A stretch of DNA of 64,000 bases from Rubripirellula lacrimiformis (GTDB lineage Bacteria > Planctomycetota > Planctomycetia > Pirellulales > Pirellulaceae). The stretch spans positions 3,410,001 through 3,474,000 of the forward strand of contig NZ_CP036525.1 in NCBI RefSeq assembly GCF_007741535.1, read 5' to 3'. Positions 28,681 through 36,746 of the stretch are shown here, piece by piece (the first letter of the stretch is position 1; every line of letters begins with the position of its first letter). A program made the position numbers and the translations under genes. The notes under the pieces are model-generated. The model had not been told where the DNA came from. It searched no databases and worked only from the letters and a program-made list of their open reading frames with translations.

Positions 28681-29212
28681 TTGAAACGCGGAGTCGCGGA
28701 GGCGCGGAGAAAAAGAGATTGGGAGAGTGAGAGGTAGAGGGATAAGTTACTATGTTGGTTTGGGGCCTTGGTAGTTGTTGACGATGCGGTGCAGGCCGTC
28801 GATCAGTTTTGATTCGTGGAAGTTGATGAGCAATCCGACATTCAAGTTCATGAGTCTTAGGTGGGACAGAGTCTGGGTTTTATCGATTGCGTGGATTGCC
28901 TGCTTGGCCTTGAGTTCGACAACGATCAATCCGTTGACAACGATGTCCGCCCGGAACGCACATGGGTCGTGGAGGTCGTCATAGTCAATCGGGACAGGCA
29001 ACTCCTCGACAACTTCAAATCCGCGTTTCTTTAGTTCGCAAGCAAGGCAACGCCGATAGACGGTTTCAAGCAACCCGGGACCAATTCGCCGATGCACCTC
29101 GATCGCCGCCCCGATGATCGCTTCGGTTAAGTCATTTCACAGTCTCCTTGGTTTTCTCAACGTTCCTCCATTTCTCCGCGAACCTCCGCTTCTCCGCCCC
29201 TCCGCGTTTCAA
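28681..29212. repeat. Inverted-repeat-bounded cassette carrying the GxxExxY gene
   Basis: The left end ttgaaacgcggag (28681-28693) and the right end ctccgcgtttcaa (29200-29212) are a perfect 13-bp inverted repeat. The flanks inside are purine-rich gcggag words on the left and pyrimidine-rich ctccgc words on the right. The 532 bp between hold only the GxxExxY gene. The stop codon of the helicase gene (TGA, 29209-29211) lies within the right repeat. The ends match the empty element at 25986-26094, so this looks like a filled version of the same element. Confidence 0.6.
28750..29097 (-). CDS. GxxExxY protein, start codon unclear
   Basis: A 115-residue GxxExxY-family protein with GPGLLETVYRRCLACELKKR and the PD-(D/E)xK-like stretch CAFRADIVVNGLIVVELKAK, suggesting a nuclease-related fold; the function is unknown. 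The family usually begins about 13 residues earlier. That part is present in frame (NDLTEAIIGAAIEV), but the codon before it is TGA and the nearby ATG is out of frame. The only in-frame start is the GTG at 29097. Either translation starts late, or the gene has lost its initiator. It lies inside the 28681-29212 cassette. Confidence 0.75.
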   Translation of the reverse strand: MHRRIGPGLLETVYRRCLACELKKRGFEVVEELPVPIDYDDLHDPCAFRADIVVNGLIVVELKAKQAIHAIDKTQTLSHLRLMNLNVGLLINFHESKLIDGLHRIVNNYQGPKPT

Positions 29213-32200
29213 TTCTTCTCCGCGAGATCAAAGATGACCAAGAAGGTGATGAGTTCAAAATCGTCCAGTCCCTTTATGTCACCTTCGAGCGCCGTGGTGG
29301 GGCCACCGGAGAAGAGGCTGTCGACGTCCGTTTCGGCCTTGCGGTCGATGATGCTGCTGATTGCGGTATCGAGCAGGTCGCTGTAGACCTTCATGTCGCG
29401 GCCATCGTCGGTCGCTTCGTTGAACGGTTTGCAGACTTCTTCGACGTGCTTATTGCGGCCCTTGCAGGCGGACCGGGCCAAGTCGAGCAGTCGTTTGACT
29501 TCGGTGTGGTCAATCACAACGCTGCCGTCGCTGGCGACATAGACGAGGTAATAGGGATGCAGTCGATTGTGTCCACCGACATTCACACTGGAATCGCGGT
29601 TGCGTAGCGTGAAGATGACACCGGGATGCAGACCACGATCCGGGTCGGCCGGCACGACGCTGTGCATTCCGTTGGGAACGTTGGCAAGGTCGCCGGTTTC
29701 CTTGACGTATGCCAGCAGGTCCATTCGGAAGTCATTAAGGCCCAGGTCGGTGATGGAGACGCCTGTTTTGACGTCTTCCATCTCGATGACTTCGTCTTGG
29801 AGTCGCCGGAGTTGTTCTTTTCGGTAGGCGACTTCGCTGTTTTCGGCGTTGCCATCCAACAGCACGTTGTCGTCACCGGTGGCGGTCATGTCGGCGATGA
29901 CCATTCGGTTCTCGACACGTTCTTTCAGGTTGATGTAGTCATCGAGGGTGATGTCGGGCCAGTAGTTGACCAATTGGATGCACGAGTTGGGCGATCCGAT
30001 GCGGTCGACTCGTCCGAAGCGTTGAATGATTCGGACGGGGTTCCAGTGGATGTCGTAGTTGATGACGCAGTCGCAATCCTGCAGGTTCTGGCCTTCGGAG
30101 ATGCAGTCGGTGCCAATCAGCACGTCGATCTCGGCCGGCTCGTCGGGCATGATCAACGCCTTTTCTTTCGACCGAGGCGAGAAAAGGGTGAGGATGGACT
30201 GGAAGTCGTACCGACGTGGCCGACCGTTGGCATCCTCGATTGTGCTGCGTGGCGGGAAAGTGCCTGAGACGGTTGCGGTGTGACCGCCGCTGTGGTTGAT
30301 CGTTCCAGCGGCAGCGTCCGCGTAGGCAGCGACGGCGGGTGCCAGATGCTCGTAGAGGTATTCGGAGGTGTCGGCGAACGCGGTGAAAATAAGCACCTTG
30401 CGATTGCCGGCGTTGATCGGCGAAGCGAACTTCTCTTTCACGTATCCAAGCAGGTGCTGCAGTTTGGCGTCGTCCTTGGGCGTGACCTTCTGCATCTCGC
30501 CAAGAAGCTCGTCGATGATTTCAAGATCGCGTCCGAGGTCGGCTTGCCACGAGGGCAGGTCCATGTCTTCGAGACGAATTTGCACCTTGCCGGTCGTGAC
30601 GGCGTCCGGATCGAGCACTTCGTCTTCGTCGTATTCGCCTCCGCCGTAACGCGCGCCCGCATCGGCGACCTGCATCGACTTTCCAGTTCGTTGGAACTCG
30701 TCAATTTTGGCCAGCAAACCACGATGGTTTCGCTGCAGTTTTGACAGAGTGATCCGGAACGCTTCAATGCTGCTCTCCAGTCGTTTCAGCAGGTTGACGG
30801 TCATCAAGTTCTGCAAACTGCGTTCGCGGTCGATCTGCTTGAACTTGTTCCCCGTTGGCGTGTCGACATCGTACTGTTCGGCGTAGTGTGCCAGCCGGCT
30901 GGGATGGATGTACGCAACAGGTGCGTACACGGCCAACTTAAGCGACGCGAGGCTGTTGTAGATCTCGTTAAGATTAGGGACGTCGCCGCGATGCGTAAGC
31001 GGGCAGCGGTACGATTGCGGTGGCAAGCGTGTGGGGAATGTTCCAACCTCGGCGGTGTCGTAGAACGTTTGGATGTGGCGCCGTGACCGGGCAATGGTGA
31101 CGCTATCGAGAAGTTTGAAGAAGTCGAAGTCAAGACTTTTCAGGATGGCATCGCCGGTTCGCTGGTCCGCTGGTAGTTTGGTCCACGAGTTGAACGCTTG
31201 CTGAGCCCGACGGAAGATTTCGCTAATATCACGTGACGTGTCCAGCTTGCGATTGATCGCTTCTGAGTCGCCCTCATAGGCTAACGCGAGTTGGTTCTTC
31301 AAGTCGTTGAAACGATTGTTGACAGGCGTGGCGGAAAGCATCAACACTTTGGTTTGAACGCCAGCACGAATGACGGCGTTCATCAATTTTTCGTAGCGTG
31401 TTTCTTTCTCGGAAAATGAATCTGCGTTGCGAAAGTTGTGGGATTCGTCGATGACGACGAGGTCGTAGTTGCCCCAGTTAACCTGGTCGAGCCGAGTGCC
31501 AAACGACTCACCACGGGTTCGGCCAAGGTCGGTGTGGCACAGGACGTCGTAATTGAAGCGATCTTTCGCGAACAGATTGGTCTTCACGTTGCGGTTGAAC
31601 GTCAGCCAGTTGTCCGAAAGCTTTTTGGGGCACAGCACCAAGACGCTTCGATTGCGAAGTTCGTAGTACTTGATGACGGCAAGGGCGGTGAAGGTTTTAC
31701 CGAGCCCGACACTGTCAGCAAGGATGCAACCGTTGAAGGTTTCAAGCTTGTTGATGATTCCCGTTGCAGCATCGTGCTGGAAGTTGAAGAGTTTGTTCCA
31801 GACGAGTGTGTCTTGGTATCCCGTCATTTCGTTAGGTAGCGTGTCGCCCGAAACGTCTTCGAGGAATTCCGCGAAGATGTTGTAAAGCATCTGGAAATAG
31901 ATGCGTTCGGGCGAGTTTTCCTGATAGATCGACGCGATGTGGTCGCAAAGCCGATCGGTCACTTCGTCGATACGTTCGGAGTCGTTCCAGATTTGATCGA
32001 ATAGTCCGATGAAAGTCTGGGTGAACGAGTCTTCTTCGCCCTTGTTGATGAAGTTCGAGACGGCATCGCCTTTTTGATAACCCAGGTCGACTGCCGTGAA
32101 TCCATGCAGCGGCATGTAGACGGCATCACTGGCTACGTCCTTTGACGTGCCCGAGACGCAAGCGAATTGCTGCATCGGGGCTTTGGTCCGGTTGGATCGG

Positions 32201-32553
32201 AACTGTGCCTTTCGACGCATCCACTCCGCACACTCTTTTGCGATTGCACGTTGGGTAAGCTTGTTCTTGAGCTGGATTTCAAACTCGGTGCCGTAGACAT
32301 TGCGTTCACGCTCGGCCTTGGGGATGAAATACTCCCTGGCAACCTTTTTACCGCTATCGGTGACATCATTCGGGATGAAGGTAGGCGACGTGAAGATGAA
32401 CTGCAGAGAGTCGATCTTTTCGAGTTCTGCCCGAAGTGCCTCGAACGCGTAAATCGAAAAGCACGACGCAGCAATGCGCAGCTTTGCACCGGGACGAATC
32501 GTTCGCCGAAGATCGTCGCCAAGCAGCGAATTAATGTTGTCGATCAGCTCCAT
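29209..32553 (-). CDS. Helicase with N-terminal PLD-like domain (SNF2 type)
   Basis: About 1114 residues. The N-terminal part (PGAKLRIAASCFSIYAFEAL, FIFTSPTF) resembles the PLDc_N module fused to SNF2-type helicases. The motor has Walker A ADSVGLGKTFTAL near 279, DESHNFRN near 370, LSATPVNN, and the C-terminal lobe VLIGTDCISEGQNLQDCD with QRFGRVDRIGS near 845. It probably translocates on DNA and serves the type III locus, of which it is the first gene. The ATG at 32553 follows a gagggga ribosome site; an upstream ATG at 32577 lacks one. The stop codon lies in the end of the 28681-29212 repeat. Confidence 0.9.
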   Translation of the reverse strand: MELIDNINSLLGDDLRRTIRPGAKLRIAASCFSIYAFEALRAELEKIDSLQFIFTSPTFIPNDVTDSGKKVAREYFIPKAERERNVYGTEFEIQLKNKLTQRAIAKECAEWMRRKAQFRSNRTKAPMQQFACVSGTSKDVASDAVYMPLHGFTAVDLGYQKGDAVSNFINKGEEDSFTQTFIGLFDQIWNDSERIDEVTDRLCDHIASIYQENSPERIYFQMLYNIFAEFLEDVSGDTLPNEMTGYQDTLVWNKLFNFQHDAATGIINKLETFNGCILADSVGLGKTFTALAVIKYYELRNRSVLVLCPKKLSDNWLTFNRNVKTNLFAKDRFNYDVLCHTDLGRTRGESFGTRLDQVNWGNYDLVVIDESHNFRNADSFSEKETRYEKLMNAVIRAGVQTKVLMLSATPVNNRFNDLKNQLALAYEGDSEAINRKLDTSRDISEIFRRAQQAFNSWTKLPADQRTGDAILKSLDFDFFKLLDSVTIARSRRHIQTFYDTAEVGTFPTRLPPQSYRCPLTHRGDVPNLNEIYNSLASLKLAVYAPVAYIHPSRLAHYAEQYDVDTPTGNKFKQIDRERSLQNLMTVNLLKRLESSIEAFRITLSKLQRNHRGLLAKIDEFQRTGKSMQVADAGARYGGGEYDEDEVLDPDAVTTGKVQIRLEDMDLPSWQADLGRDLEIIDELLGEMQKVTPKDDAKLQHLLGYVKEKFASPINAGNRKVLIFTAFADTSEYLYEHLAPAVAAYADAAAGTINHSGGHTATVSGTFPPRSTIEDANGRPRRYDFQSILTLFSPRSKEKALIMPDEPAEIDVLIGTDCISEGQNLQDCDCVINYDIHWNPVRIIQRFGRVDRIGSPNSCIQLVNYWPDITLDDYINLKERVENRMVIADMTATGDDNVLLDGNAENSEVAYRKEQLRRLQDEVIEMEDVKTGVSITDLGLNDFRMDLLAYVKETGDLANVPNGMHSVVPADPDRGLHPGVIFTLRNRDSSVNVGGHNRLHPYYLVYVASDGSVVIDHTEVKRLLDLARSACKGRNKHVEEVCKPFNEATDDGRDMKVYSDLLDTAISSIIDRKAETDVDSLFSGGPTTALEGDIKGLDDFELITFLVIFDLAEKN

Positions 32554-32577
32554 CGCTGAAATTCCCCTCACTGCCAT

Positions 32578-32700
32578 GATTCAGTGGAACCGAGCACGCT
32601 CGATCCCTAGGTTTGACCTGAAAGTGACAGTAGCATAAGCTCATTAGAGGGGCGTCACAACTAGCCGAAGATTCGGCGGTGCTTTACGGACAGCTTTTCT
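32578..32700 (+). promoter_or_regulatory. Divergent promoter region between the two defence-like loci
   Basis: These 123 bases separate the minus-strand helicase operon from the plus-strand XRE operon. A candidate plus-strand promoter is ttgacc (32613-32618) with taagct 17 bases later; the fit to the minus-10 consensus is poor. The XRE protein encoded next may bind here and control both directions. Confidence 0.3.
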
Positions 32701-33078
32701 ATGTCAGCCAGGAAAACAAACGTCGTTCGTCCGCTTGCATTAGACAGCGAGGCTTTTGGCGAACGCGTCCGGCAGTTGCGAGGTCTTCGGTCGCTAACAC
32801 AGACGGAGCTAGCTGCGCGAATGAGCGTAAGCGTTTCCTACATCAGCAAAGTCGAGAACGGGAAGCTCCATTTTGGCGACTACCCGTCGGAGAAGTTCAT
32901 CCACACATTGGCCGTTGAACTAAAAGCTGACGAGGATGAGCTGCTGCTACTCGCGGACAAGGTGCCGGCTGCGATCCGCACACGGATTCGGCAACGTCCG
33001 GAACTTTTTAGGAAACTTGCCAAATTGGACAGGCAGTCGCTGGATGCAATAGAGGCGTCACTGGATGCAGCTAATTAG
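32701..33078 (+). CDS. XRE-family transcriptional regulator
   Basis: A 125-residue protein with a Cro/CI-type helix-turn-helix: FGERVRQLRGLRSLTQTELA then ARMSVSVSYISKVENGKLHF (about 19-58). An acidic and then basic C-terminal part may dimerise. It is the first gene of the plus-strand set and diverges from the helicase operon, so it is the likely local repressor or switch. No metallopeptidase partner follows it. Confidence 0.92.
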   Translation: MSARKTNVVRPLALDSEAFGERVRQLRGLRSLTQTELAARMSVSVSYISKVENGKLHFGDYPSEKFIHTLAVELKADEDELLLLADKVPAAIRTRIRQRPELFRKLAKLDRQSLDAIEASLDAAN

Positions 33079-33102
33079 CGATCACGGAATCAAAGGCGCA
33101 GC

Positions 33103-33387
33103 GTGGAACGAAAGTTTGACTGGCTAGTGATTGGGCTCTTTCCCGCCGTCGTTGCGATAGCAGGGGTTACGCCAATTGTTCTATTCGTTACCTATTGGCG
33201 TCGCCAGCAATCGAAGAAAACAAGACAAAAGCCGCTGACTCTACCAAAGCTCCGATACGCTCGTCTCTCGTTGCACACGCGAACTGACGATCTAGATATT
33301 GGCGTCGATTCTCTGATGATTGCCTCAATGCTCGTATTGCCGTTGCCCCCGTTCACCAAACCTAGACACGGCTTGTCACGGCGATGA
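33103..33387 (+). CDS. Possible small membrane protein
   Basis: A 94-residue frame starting at GTG with aaagg upstream. It has one strong hydrophobic segment (WLVIGLFPAVVAIAGVTPIV, about residues 7-31) followed by basic residues, the layout of a single-pass inner-membrane protein. The C-terminal half has no recognisable domain. It fits neatly between the XRE gene and the next gene. I do not recognise it, and it could be spurious. Confidence 0.4.
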   Translation: MERKFDWLVIGLFPAVVAIAGVTPIVLFVTYWRRQQSKKTRQKPLTLPKLRYARLSLHTRTDDLDIGVDSLMIASMLVLPLPPFTKPRHGLSRR

Positions 33388-33406
33388 ATGCCCACTTGGA
33401 AACACG

Positions 33407-34714
33407 ATGCTAAAAGTCCCCTACCTTACCGATCTCGACTCGCGGGCTGCCGTCAAGGGTTCTCGTGACCCGCTCGGGATTCAGCAGGTTTGGACGCGGA
33501 TGGGGCGTCATGTGGTCGGCAACCTGACAACGGTTAGCAACTCGGTTCGTGATTTTTCGACGTTACTGTTGGGCTATTACTTTGCCGAACAGCTTGCCGA
33601 CGAGCTGGGGCCGGGTTCGAAATTGGCGACGTTTTTGAAATGGGAGCAGTTAGCGGCGTACTCGCGAGCCAGCGTCAATGGCGATTTCAGCTTTCGTGGA
33701 ACCGAGCGTGTGAAACGAAATCTTAGCGAGAGTAACCGGGTTACTTTGTCGGATGAACGTAGTCACCAGATTCTTGCGAACCAAAAGATCTACGGCCTGT
33801 GGGGCCTATACACGATGCCATCGCGAGCCTCGGGTTTGGTCAACGGAAGCCCAACGCGTTTAACGCCGGTCGCGATGGATTTCGTTCAGACGCACTGTTT
33901 GCCGATCCTGACCAAAGCCGGTGCAGGTAAGGACGCAAGTCGAATTGTTACGTTACTCAAGGCGAAGTCGACTCGGTTCGACGTGAAGAAACCTGATGCG
34001 CCGGTCGTCGCGGCGGGGCAATTCCTGAAGCAAAACATTCGCAAAGCAGAGCGAGAGTTCTTTTACGAACATTTAGTTGAGGGTGGGCCAACGGACGCAA
34101 CCGAAGGGCGGCAACGTCAACTCGCATCGTTACTTGCGGACTCTTTAAGCGATTCGTCGTTCAAGTGGACTCCCGCGACGATGCGGCATCTGGTGAAAGC
34201 TGCGTCTAGTCGCGGTGATCAATGGCAACCATTGGCGACAGATCTGGAACGCATCCGAATCACCGAGTCCGTGCTCGCGCCATCTTCGCTTCTGTTTAAC
34301 TATCTGTTGGGCTCGGATGGCCAAACAATCAAAGAGATCGCTGGCGCGGTTGAGAAACAATGGGGCCGCGGCCTGACGACGATTGAACCCGGCGTGCTCG
34401 ATGGGATGCACGGACAGTGGAGTGGGGGTGACTCATCGGTCGGAGATCGGTGGGTTGCGATTGGACATGCGTTGTCGAGCGGTCGTTTTGCAGATGTTGT
34501 CGAGCAACTTATGCAGCAGAACGCAAGCGTGATGACAACACGTGGAGGCGCGGCATGGGTTGAAAAGAATCGTGGCAAATTGAACGTGCGATTTAAAGAT
34601 GAGAACGGAAAACTGCCCGACGAAGACAAGCTTGGCGAGCTTTGGCGTTTCCCCTATTTCTTGGACTCGCTGCGTAGTGTCGTTCGTGTTTTGAGGGAGA
34701 AGTCCAGTGACTAA
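33407..34714 (+). CDS. Unrecognised 435-aa protein of the PLD-SNF2 locus
   Basis: No domain is recognised with confidence. The protein is soluble, opens with MLKVPYLTDLDSRAAVKGSR and DPLGIQQVWTRMGRHVVGNL, and is mostly alpha-helical by composition. Residues near WRFPYFLDSLRSVVRVLREK end it. Its stop overlaps the PLD gene by 8 bases, so the two are translated together, and it is likely a structural or target-recognition partner of the PLD and SNF2 proteins. The start at 33407 is chosen because the longer frame back to 33320 overlaps the preceding small frame and has no ribosome site. Confidence 0.85.
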   Translation: MLKVPYLTDLDSRAAVKGSRDPLGIQQVWTRMGRHVVGNLTTVSNSVRDFSTLLLGYYFAEQLADELGPGSKLATFLKWEQLAAYSRASVNGDFSFRGTERVKRNLSESNRVTLSDERSHQILANQKIYGLWGLYTMPSRASGLVNGSPTRLTPVAMDFVQTHCLPILTKAGAGKDASRIVTLLKAKSTRFDVKKPDAPVVAAGQFLKQNIRKAEREFFYEHLVEGGPTDATEGRQRQLASLLADSLSDSSFKWTPATMRHLVKAASSRGDQWQPLATDLERIRITESVLAPSSLLFNYLLGSDGQTIKEIAGAVEKQWGRGLTTIEPGVLDGMHGQWSGGDSSVGDRWVAIGHALSSGRFADVVEQLMQQNASVMTTRGGAAWVEKNRGKLNVRFKDENGKLPDEDKLGELWRFPYFLDSLRSVVRVLREKSSD

Positions 34715-36746
34715 GATTCCCCGTGAGGCATTGTCGGACCACTTTCAGCTTCGGATGGAAGGGCGTCGCCTGCGTTCAGCGGTGCTGATGACTTACCAAT
34801 TCGATCCAGGATTCTTTGAGCAAGAAGTGCTGCCCGCGTTCTTTGACATTGGCCTTAGCCACGCTTCGCCCGTTCGGCTGTTGCAGTTGGAAGACATGAT
34901 TCGCGATCTCGCCGGCGAGATCGCCGTGTATTACGACGCCGGCGGTCTGGTCGTGGGCGATGCGGGATCCGCGAAATTGGATGTCCGCTACGTACCGATC
35001 CAGCACAACGCCATTTTCCACCCAAAGAACGTGTTGTTACTGGTAGAGGACGAGGAAGCGGACGAGGGCGGCTTCCATCCGCTAACGTTGCTGGTTGCTT
35101 GCTTGTCGGCAAATTTGACGCGATCGGGTTGGTGGGAGAATATCGAATGCTGCCACGTTGAGGAAATCGCAGAAGGCGACAAGACGCGATTGAAGGATCA
35201 ACTGACCAAATTCTTGCAGTCCATCAAACGACGCAGCCCCGACCAGACCAGACATGCTGCGATCGACGATGTCCTAACGTTCCTCCGAGCTAGCGAACAA
35301 CGAAAACAGCGGTCGGTCGGTGGCGAATTGCTGTCGCACTTCTACCGAGGAGGCGAAAGCCTGCCTGAGTTTCTCAGCGGGCATATCGGCAATCAAATGC
35401 AAGGCTGCTATTTAGAAATCATCTCGCCCTATTTTGATGATGCCGAGGAGTGTCAGCCGCTGAATGAATTGATCCGGTTGTTCGATCCGAAAGAAGTCCG
35501 TGTATTCTTGCCGCGAAGTGGTTCCGGCGAAGCGCTCGTGCGAAAAGAGCTGTTTGAATCGGTCGGAGAGCTGCTAAACGTTGGTTGGGGACGCCTCCCC
35601 AAGGACATCATGCGACGGGGATCGCGTGAAGAGGCAGGCGAAAGGTTTGTCCATGCCAAAATCTATCGCTTCTTCACGCAGAGTCCCAAGCGTGAGATTT
35701 CCTTCCTTGGGTCACCTAATCTGACGCGTAGCGCCCATCAGAAAGACGGAAACGTAGAAAGCGGCTTCTTGGTCGAAGTTCCGACTCCGCGCCGACCCTA
35801 CTTTTGGTTGAGCCCAGATTCAAAAACGCCAACTGAGTTCGCGGTTCGCGGTGAAGACGACGGGGCCAGCGATGTAAGCTCGCCGCTGAATTTGCGGTAC
35901 AACTGGGACACAGAGAGAGCATCGGCGTTCTGGGATCACAAAGTAACCTCGCCGGAATTGCGAATAGCCGATCGGAACGTGGCGATCGGAAAAATCAGCC
36001 CGCTCGCTCCACGAGAATGGACTGAGCTAGAGGAAGGGGTAGCCTCCGCGATCGCGAGCTCGCTTCGTAACACTTCGTTGGTGGAGGTTCACGGCGACGG
36101 CGACAAACCGGCATTCGTTCTCATTCAAGAAGAGGGGATGTCGCACAAACCGTCGTTGCTGTTGCAACTGTCGACGGCGGACATTCTGCGATATTGGTCG
36201 TTGTTAAGTGCTGAGCAACGTGCAGCATTCATAGAAACACGAGCTACTGATTTGGCGGGGAACGGAACCGGCGATGATCTGGTGGTTCGAGCCAAAATCG
36301 CCTTGGACAACGATACGCTTTTCGATCGGTTCGCAGGATTTTTCCACGCGTTTGGCTGCCTGGAACGTGCCGTCCGAAAGTCGCTCGACGACAAGGATGA
36401 TAAACTGAAGCGACAGGCAAACTATCGCTTATTTGGTCGCCGGTACGATTCGCTTGGAACGCTCCTTGATCGCATCTCAGCGCAGCGAGAAACGCTGGAC
36501 GCCGTCGACGGATATGTCATTTTGATGTGTTGCAAGCAACTATGCACTGAGATTGGGAAAGACCACCCGGAGTATTGGAGCGAGCAGGCTGAGAATGCAA
36601 AGAAACTCTTGGGGCGGTTTACCGAATTGGAATCGGTCCGTGATCGGTTGCTGAAAGAGAATGGCGGCGACTTCGGTGAATTCCTGTCGTGGTTCGACAA
36701 ATGGTTTTTGAAGCGAGCAAAACCGGTGGAGGCGTCAAATGGCTAA
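34707..36746 (+). CDS. PLD-fold protein (nuclease-like) of the XRE operon
   Basis: A 679-residue protein with a phospholipase D-like core. It shows LEIISPYFDDAEECQPLNEL near 236-255, VRVFLPRSGSGEALVRKELF, then HAKIYRF near 316 (HxK of the HKD motif) and SFLGSPNLTRSAHQ near 335, which is the normal spacing. The first HKD half is less clear: only one His-Lys motif is visible, so two protomers or a divergent site may be needed. PLD-fold enzymes in defence loci cut DNA. It overlaps both neighbours by 8 bases. Confidence 0.85.
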   Translation: MTKIPREALSDHFQLRMEGRRLRSAVLMTYQFDPGFFEQEVLPAFFDIGLSHASPVRLLQLEDMIRDLAGEIAVYYDAGGLVVGDAGSAKLDVRYVPIQHNAIFHPKNVLLLVEDEEADEGGFHPLTLLVACLSANLTRSGWWENIECCHVEEIAEGDKTRLKDQLTKFLQSIKRRSPDQTRHAAIDDVLTFLRASEQRKQRSVGGELLSHFYRGGESLPEFLSGHIGNQMQGCYLEIISPYFDDAEECQPLNELIRLFDPKEVRVFLPRSGSGEALVRKELFESVGELLNVGWGRLPKDIMRRGSREEAGERFVHAKIYRFFTQSPKREISFLGSPNLTRSAHQKDGNVESGFLVEVPTPRRPYFWLSPDSKTPTEFAVRGEDDGASDVSSPLNLRYNWDTERASAFWDHKVTSPELRIADRNVAIGKISPLAPREWTELEEGVASAIASSLRNTSLVEVHGDGDKPAFVLIQEEGMSHKPSLLLQLSTADILRYWSLLSAEQRAAFIETRATDLAGNGTGDDLVVRAKIALDNDTLFDRFAGFFHAFGCLERAVRKSLDDKDDKLKRQANYRLFGRRYDSLGTLLDRISAQRETLDAVDGYVILMCCKQLCTEIGKDHPEYWSEQAENAKKLLGRFTELESVRDRLLKENGGDFGEFLSWFDKWFLKRAKPVEASNG

